Shown here: piece by piece, positions 4,443 through 9,231 of the stretch
Numbering within the stretch: the first letter of the stretch is position 1
How the letters are laid out: each line of letters opens with the position of its first letter
Assembly (NCBI GenBank): GCA_934096715.1
Contig: CAKOMQ010000033.1
Span: 1 to 9,231, forward strand
Reading direction: 5' to 3'
DNA length: 9,231 nucleotides
From: an uncultured Bacilli bacterium
GTDB taxonomy: Bacteria > Bacillota_I > Bacilli_A > RF39 > UBA660
Made by a program: the position numbers and the translations under genes
Notes under the pieces: model-generated
What the model was told of the DNA's origin: nothing
The model's input: only the letters and a program-made list of their open reading frames with translations
The model's database searches: none

Positions 4443-6647
4443 ATGATTAAATTAAAAGATGTTTCAAAATTCTATTATCAAGATGGTGTTATTGCATCTG
4501 GTTTTAGTAAAGTTAATTTAGAATTACACATAGGCGAATTTGTTGTGATTACTGGTGAATCTGGTAGTGGTAAATCTACTTTACTTAATGTAATAAGTGG
4601 TCTTGATAGTTATGAAGAAGGAGAAATGTACATTAATGGTGAAGAAACTAGTCATTATACCGAAGAAGATTATTTAGAGTATAGAAGAAAATATGTTACT
4701 AATATATTTCAAAGTTTCAATTTAGTTAATAGTTATACTGTTAAAGAAAATATTGAATTGGCTTTACTTCTTGATGGATTTAAAAAGAAAGATATTAAGA
4801 AAAAAGTTGATGAATTAATTGAATTAGTAAATTTAAAGAAATGGAAAAATACTAAGGCAAGTAAACTTAGTGGTGGGCAAAAGCAAAGGGTTGCCATAGC
4901 TCGAGCACTTGCTTATGATACACCAATAATTGTTGCTGATGAACCAACTGGTTCTCTTGATAGTAAGCAAAGTAAAGAAATTATCGAGTTGTTTCATAAA
5001 ATTAGTAAAGATAAACTGGTTATAATTGTTACTCATAATAAAAATGAGGTAGAAAAGTACGCAACTAGACTAATCCGTATGCATGATGGAAAATTACTTG
5101 AAGATAAAACAGTTGAGAAAATTAATAAAGATAAAGATGTTTTAATACATAATAAAGGAAATATTAGATTAATTCATAAAATTGGTTTGGGTATTAAGAA
5201 TACTTTTAATATTCCAGTTAAATTTGTTTTATTACTTTTAATATTCTTCTTTATTGTATTTGCTTATTCATTTGAGTATGCAAGTTTCGAACAAGCATCC
5301 TACCAAGCTGAGAATGAAGGATTCAATAATTATTTTGCTAATACAGATATTAAAAGAATAGTTATTAATAAAACTGATAAATCAGAGATAACTAGTGAAG
5401 ACTATAAAAAAATAGAAGCATTAAAAAATGTTGACTATGTTATTTCAAATGATTTAATAAATGATATTAATATTAGTTTAGTTGGGGGAGATTATTATCT
5501 TTGGGGATTATGTAAAGATATTAATCGAATTGATAAGGTTGATGTAGGTAGAATGCCAGAAAATGATCAGGAAGTGGTATTACTTGGTAGAAGAGATACT
5601 TTATATTTTGATTTAAGCGATATTGAGAAAATTAATTTTAGATTAGAAAGTGCTGAAGGTGGAAATAGTTTAAAAAATGACTTAAAAGTTGTAGGTATTA
5701 AGTATACAAAAGATGCAATGTATGATTATCGCATATATATTACTAAAGAATTACAAGATGACATTTTAACTAAAATAACTAGTGTATATACAAGTACTAA
5801 AATAACTTCATTTAATAATAGATTAAGTTATGAAGGTGGTTCTTATAATCGAGTTATGCCTAGTGATAAAGTTAAAGATGGAGAAGTAATTGTAAGTAAT
5901 GATTTTAATTCTTATTGTGAATATGGTTATTGTTTGAATAAAAATATAACTATAGATGTAAGTAATATCTATTATAATGAATCAGCTATTTTTAAAGTAA
6001 GTAACTTATATACTAAATATAATTTTAAGACTCTAATAAATCAAGGTAAGTTTGAAGATGAAAATGGATCAATATATATAAGTACTAATGATTATAATAA
6101 GTTATATAATAAAGGAAATTACCAAAGTAGTGTATTTGTTAAAGATGAAAAAAATATTAAATCTTTAGATAAAGAATTAAATAATTTAGGATTTAATACA
6201 TTAAATATTAAGGATAGTTTATTTGATAATATGAGTGGATTAAGGGAAATGTTAAATATCTTTAAACTAGTAGTAGGAGTAGTATTATTACTTGGATTAT
6301 TCTTTATATCTTACTTTGTTATTAAAGTTATTTTAAAATCACGTAATAGTTATTATGCAACTTTAAGAACACTTGGTGCTACTAAAAGGGTTAGTATAGA
6401 TATACTTATGAGTGAACTCTTGTTTATTGCATCTATTGCTTATGTACTTTTGATTACATTATTTGAACTTATTAATAATGATATTATTAAACAAGAGACT
6501 ATAAAAGGAATGCTTAAGTTTGTAGGATTAGGAGATTATATATTTATATATATTATCTTATTAGCTATGACTATTCTAATTACTTTAAGATATTCTAGAA
6601 AAATATTTAATACATCAGTTATTAAGGTATATGGAGAGAAGGTGTAA
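4443..6647 (+). CDS. ABC transporter, fused ATPase and MacB/FtsX-type permease (first half)
   Basis: The gene encodes 734 aa. The ATPase domain (1-220) is complete: Walker A GESGSGKST (38-46), Q-loop Q90, signature LSGGQ (142-146), Walker B IIVADEP with E167, D-loop SLD and H198. A short linker leads to membrane helix 1 (about 258-277), an extracellular domain (about 280-605), then helices 2-4 (about 608-630, 655-676, 699-717). The cytoplasmic LRTLGATKR (about 640-648) is the usual FtsX signature. This is the MacB topology, known for mechanotransmission without a classical transport channel. The ectodomain holds GRMPENDQEVVL (369-380), a MacB-core phrase, a looser second copy near 473-490, and a C492/C497 pair that could form an extracellular disulfide. 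AAAGGA lies 6 nt before the start. The protein probably pairs with the next gene's product. The substrate is unknown: envelope peptides, lipoproteins or antimicrobial peptides are family-level options. No kinase/regulator pair lies beside it here. Confidence 0.93.
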   Translation: MIKLKDVSKFYYQDGVIASGFSKVNLELHIGEFVVITGESGSGKSTLLNVISGLDSYEEGEMYINGEETSHYTEEDYLEYRRKYVTNIFQSFNLVNSYTVKENIELALLLDGFKKKDIKKKVDELIELVNLKKWKNTKASKLSGGQKQRVAIARALAYDTPIIVADEPTGSLDSKQSKEIIELFHKISKDKLVIIVTHNKNEVEKYATRLIRMHDGKLLEDKTVEKINKDKDVLIHNKGNIRLIHKIGLGIKNTFNIPVKFVLLLLIFFFIVFAYSFEYASFEQASYQAENEGFNNYFANTDIKRIVINKTDKSEITSEDYKKIEALKNVDYVISNDLINDINISLVGGDYYLWGLCKDINRIDKVDVGRMPENDQEVVLLGRRDTLYFDLSDIEKINFRLESAEGGNSLKNDLKVVGIKYTKDAMYDYRIYITKELQDDILTKITSVYTSTKITSFNNRLSYEGGSYNRVMPSDKVKDGEVIVSNDFNSYCEYGYCLNKNITIDVSNIYYNESAIFKVSNLYTKYNFKTLINQGKFEDENGSIYISTNDYNKLYNKGNYQSSVFVKDEKNIKSLDKELNNLGFNTLNIKDSLFDNMSGLREMLNIFKLVVGVVLLLGLFFISYFVIKVILKSRNSYYATLRTLGATKRVSIDILMSELLFIASIAYVLLITLFELINNDIIKQETIKGMLKFVGLGDYIFIYIILLAMTILITLRYSRKIFNTSVIKVYGEKV

Positions 6648-6649
6648 TT

Positions 6650-9091
6650 ATGATAAAGTTAGAACATATAAAGAAAACATTTAATAGACATAAAAAAAAT
6701 AAAATTAATGCTATTAATGATACAACACTTTCTTTTGATGAAACAGGATTAGTAGCTATTTTAGGTCAATCAGGATGTGGTAAAACTACACTTCTTAATG
6801 TAATTGGTGGTCTTGATAAGGTAGATAAAGGTAATATTTATATAGATGGAGAGAGACTTACTCGTGTATCTAGTTATAAGAAAGATAAAATAAGAAACTT
6901 AAATATAGGGTATATATTTCAAGATTATAAATTAATTGAGAATATGAGTGTCTTTGATAATGTTGCTATAGTATTAAAAATGATTGGTATTAAAGATCAT
7001 AAAGAAATAGAAAAGAGAGTCTTATATACACTTGATAAAGTAAATATGTTACGTTATAAGAAAAGACCTGTTAATATGCTTAGTGGTGGAGAAAGGCAAA
7101 GAGTAGGAATTGCTCGTGCTATTGTTAAGAATCCTAAGATAATTATTGCTGATGAACCAACAGGTAACTTAGATAGTCGTAATAGTATTGAAATAATGAA
7201 TATTATTAAGAAGATTAGTGAGAATAGATTAGTTATTTTAGTTACTCATGAAAGAGAGTTAGCTCTGTTCTATGCTAGTAGGGTTATTGAAATAAATGAT
7301 GGTAAAGTATTAAAAGATTATTTAAATAAAGATAATAAGAAACTTAACTATCGTATTGAAAATAAAATATATTTAAAAGATTTTAAATATATAAAAGAAT
7401 TTAAGAAAGATAATATAGATATTAATTTGTATTCAGATAATGAAGAAAAAATTAAAATAGATTTAGTATTTAAAAATGGTAATATTTATATTAAGACTAA
7501 TGATTCTTCTAAAGTTGAATTAGTTGAAAATAATATTGAACTTGTTAATGATCATTATAAAGAACTAGAAGATTTAGAAAGTCATGAGTTAGATTTTGAT
7601 ATAGATGGTGCTTGTGGTAAGTTAAATAAAACAAGATATTCTAGTATATTTAGACTAGGTAGTTATATTAAAGAAGGATTTAATAAAGTAATTAATTATT
7701 CTATTCTAAAAAAATTATTATTAGGGGGATTCTTCTTATCAGGTATGTTTATCTTCTTAGCTATTAGTTTTTCTTTAGGAGCTTTAAATATTAAAGATTC
7801 TAAGTTTGTTAATGTTAATAAATTATATTTACAAGCTAATGTTAATAATATGGATGTAGGGGAATATTTAAGTTTAGAAAATGATATAAACAACTATTAT
7901 ATGTTACCTAGTGACTCAATTGTATCATTTAATATACCTGATACTAATTATTATCAAACCAAAAATTTTAATGGTACTTTAAAGGGTAGTTTATCAAGTA
8001 CTACTATGTTAAGTGAAGATAACCTATTATATGGTAATATGCCAACTAATAATAAAGAGATAGTAGTAGATAAAGAGTTACTTGATAAAACTATTAAGAA
8101 TGGGGAAGTAGTACAAGTTGGTCTTACTACTCCAAAGAGTTTTATTAATAGAAAGGTTACTATTAGTAATCTTGGAGAATTTACTATTGTAGGGATATCT
8201 AACTTGAGTAGTCCAAGTATTTATGTAGATAATAGTATGATGTTATTAATATTAAGTAATAGTAAAAATAAAGAAGATAATTATTATAGTGATAGCGAAG
8301 TAACTACAGATGAGTCTAATATAACTTTATTTGATTATAGTTATGATACTAGTAAATATAAACTAGTTAGTGGTAATAATCCAGTTAATGATTATGAAAT
8401 ATTAGTTAATAAAGATTTAGAATATACTATGCCAATAAATAAAAATATTGAATATAAAGTTAATGGTAAGAAACTTAAGGTAGTAGGATACTTTACTACC
8501 TTAGAGAGTAATTATAAGAATATGTATTTAACTAATTTAAATACTATTAAATATAATTTAATAAAGAATACTAAGACTATAAGCGTATATTCTAAAGATA
8601 ATTCTTCTACTATAAATAATTATTTAACTAAGAATATTAAATTATCTTCTAGTTATACTGTAAGTAAAGAAAAATATAAAGAAAGTATTAAAACTAGTTT
8701 AAAAAATACATTAATAGTTTGTGCTATTATGATATTTGTATCTTTACTAGAAATATTCTTAATGATAAGATCTTCTTTCTTATCAAGAGTTAAAGAAGTA
8801 GGTATATATCGTGCTATAGGGGTTAAGAAAAGTGATATCTATAAGATGTTTACCGGAGAAATATTTGCTATTACAACTATAGCAAGTAATTTAGGTATTC
8901 TATTTATGTCGTATGTTCTATATAATTTAACTAATACAGAGTTGTTACGAGATAGATTTATGGTTAATCCAGCTACTATTATATTAAGTATATTATTTAT
9001 CTATATCTTCAATATTTTAGTAGGACTTTTACCAGTATTTAAGACAATGCGTAAAACACCTGCTAGTATATTATCTAGAACAGACATTTAA
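6650..9091 (+). CDS. ABC transporter, fused ATPase and MacB/FtsX-type permease (second half)
   Basis: The gene encodes 813 aa and starts 2 nt after the previous stop, with GAAGGTG (6638-6644) as ribosome binding site inside the upstream gene's end. The ATPase domain is intact: Walker A GQSGCGKTT (39-47), Q91, LSGGE (144-148), Walker B IIIADEP with E169, and H200. Unlike its partner it has about 130 aa of charged, partly beta-rich cytosolic sequence (220-350) before membrane helix 1 (about 354-377). The ectodomain (about 380-685) contains two related units: GNMPTNNKEIVVDKEL (462-477) and GNNPVNDYEILVNKDL (575-590), each followed by a strand ending VVG/IVG. Helices 2-4 are near 688-707, 738-758 and 776-796, with IYRAIGVKKSDI (719-730) and a C-terminal RKTPASILSR typical of FtsX permeases. 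Both ATPase halves keep their catalytic glutamates, so a heterodimer with two active sites is expected. The substrate is unknown. Confidence 0.93.
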   Translation: MIKLEHIKKTFNRHKKNKINAINDTTLSFDETGLVAILGQSGCGKTTLLNVIGGLDKVDKGNIYIDGERLTRVSSYKKDKIRNLNIGYIFQDYKLIENMSVFDNVAIVLKMIGIKDHKEIEKRVLYTLDKVNMLRYKKRPVNMLSGGERQRVGIARAIVKNPKIIIADEPTGNLDSRNSIEIMNIIKKISENRLVILVTHERELALFYASRVIEINDGKVLKDYLNKDNKKLNYRIENKIYLKDFKYIKEFKKDNIDINLYSDNEEKIKIDLVFKNGNIYIKTNDSSKVELVENNIELVNDHYKELEDLESHELDFDIDGACGKLNKTRYSSIFRLGSYIKEGFNKVINYSILKKLLLGGFFLSGMFIFLAISFSLGALNIKDSKFVNVNKLYLQANVNNMDVGEYLSLENDINNYYMLPSDSIVSFNIPDTNYYQTKNFNGTLKGSLSSTTMLSEDNLLYGNMPTNNKEIVVDKELLDKTIKNGEVVQVGLTTPKSFINRKVTISNLGEFTIVGISNLSSPSIYVDNSMMLLILSNSKNKEDNYYSDSEVTTDESNITLFDYSYDTSKYKLVSGNNPVNDYEILVNKDLEYTMPINKNIEYKVNGKKLKVVGYFTTLESNYKNMYLTNLNTIKYNLIKNTKTISVYSKDNSSTINNYLTKNIKLSSSYTVSKEKYKESIKTSLKNTLIVCAIMIFVSLLEIFLMIRSSFLSRVKEVGIYRAIGVKKSDIYKMFTGEIFAITTIASNLGILFMSYVLYNLTNTELLRDRFMVNPATIILSILFIYIFNILVGLLPVFKTMRKTPASILSRTDI

Positions 9092-9116
9092 AGTCACAGT
9101 CATTTGTGACTTTTTT
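9090..9116 (+). terminator. Intrinsic terminator of the ABC operon
   Basis: AAAGTCACA (9090-9098) pairs perfectly with TGTGACTTT (9105-9113) around a 6-nt loop, and the T-run covers 9111-9116. The stem begins inside the TAA stop, so the operon ends as compactly as the one on the left. Confidence 0.9.
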
Positions 9117-9150
9117 AGTGTTAACTCATGTAAAATTATATATTTAAGTA

Positions 9151-9183
9151 TTGAAATTCATAATCAAATTTGATAAGATTATC
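9151..9183 (+). promoter_or_regulatory. Possible promoter with palindromes for a gene beyond the window
   Basis: TTGAAA (9151-9156), 17 nt and TGATAAGAT (9171-9179, extended -10 form) resemble a sigma-A promoter. The 12-bp perfect palindrome ATCAAATTTGAT (9163-9174) fills the spacer, and GATAA/TTATC (9172-9183) forms a second, partly overlapping repeat. No start codon with a ribosome binding site is seen before the window ends, so the target is unknown. Confidence 0.35.
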
Positions 9184-9231
9184 TTGATAGTAAAAGAAGA
9201 TAATTGATATTAATTTTAGCCCGAAATTTTT

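Noticed and set aside
4833..5036. 67-codon open frame on the minus strand
   Set aside because: It lies inside the ATPase domain of the first ABC gene, with no ribosome binding site and no recognisable protein features. It is a shadow of the Walker B/signature coding sequence.
7696..7893. 65-codon open frame on the minus strand
   Set aside because: It is the complement of the first membrane helix region of the second ABC gene, with no start context or independent features.
174..9091. Mycoplasma genetic code (TGA as tryptophan)
   Set aside because: Tryptophans in the large genes are TGG, no in-frame TGA occurs, and the genes end in TAA or TAG with sensible C-termini.

Overview
The window is very AT-rich (AT-biased third codon positions, AGT-dominated serine codons) and carries Firmicutes-style AAGGA/AAGG ribosome binding sites and U-tract terminators. 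Every tryptophan in the large genes is TGG and no in-frame TGA occurs, so the standard bacterial code applies rather than the Mycoplasma code. Together this fits a low-GC Bacilli/Clostridia-type genome, possibly one of the uncultured Mollicutes-like gut Bacilli. That placement is inference and no species is recognised.

Left block (1-2966): a two-gene operon on the + strand. An extended -10 promoter embedded in a perfect 10-bp inverted repeat precedes a 287-aa protein with a long acidic helical N-terminus and a C-terminal domain resembling the RelE/HigB (Gp49-like) fold. It overlaps by one base a 636-aa cytosolic, all-helical protein of unknown function. A strong intrinsic terminator that includes the stop codon closes the block.

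Middle block (2967-4442): a small cassette-like region with different codon use. It holds a 26-bp perfect palindrome with a GC-rich core, a DUF3800-family gene (RNase H-like fold, DESG and GIQLAD motifs), a strong TTGACA/TATTAT promoter inside stacked inverted repeats that should drive a roughly 75-nt structured small RNA, and a second terminator. A 49-bp promoter-plus-Shine-Dalgarno element lies just before the DUF3800 gene and again about 1 kb later, beyond the RNA. Its layout (AGGAAAT, 11 nt, CTCGAAT/CTCGTAT) resembles promoters read by sigma-H/ComX-type sigma factors. A DUF3800 gene next to a structured RNA recalls the candidate 'DUF3800 motif' RNAs known from comparative genomics. This is the part of the window most likely to be an unusual system.

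Right block (4415-9116): two tandem ABC transporter genes. Each encodes an N-terminal ATPase fused to a MacB/FtsX-type four-helix permease with a large extracellular domain. They are separated by 2 nt, presumably form a heterodimer, and are closed by a strong terminator. The substrate is unknown. The last 115 bases hold a possible promoter for a gene beyond the window.
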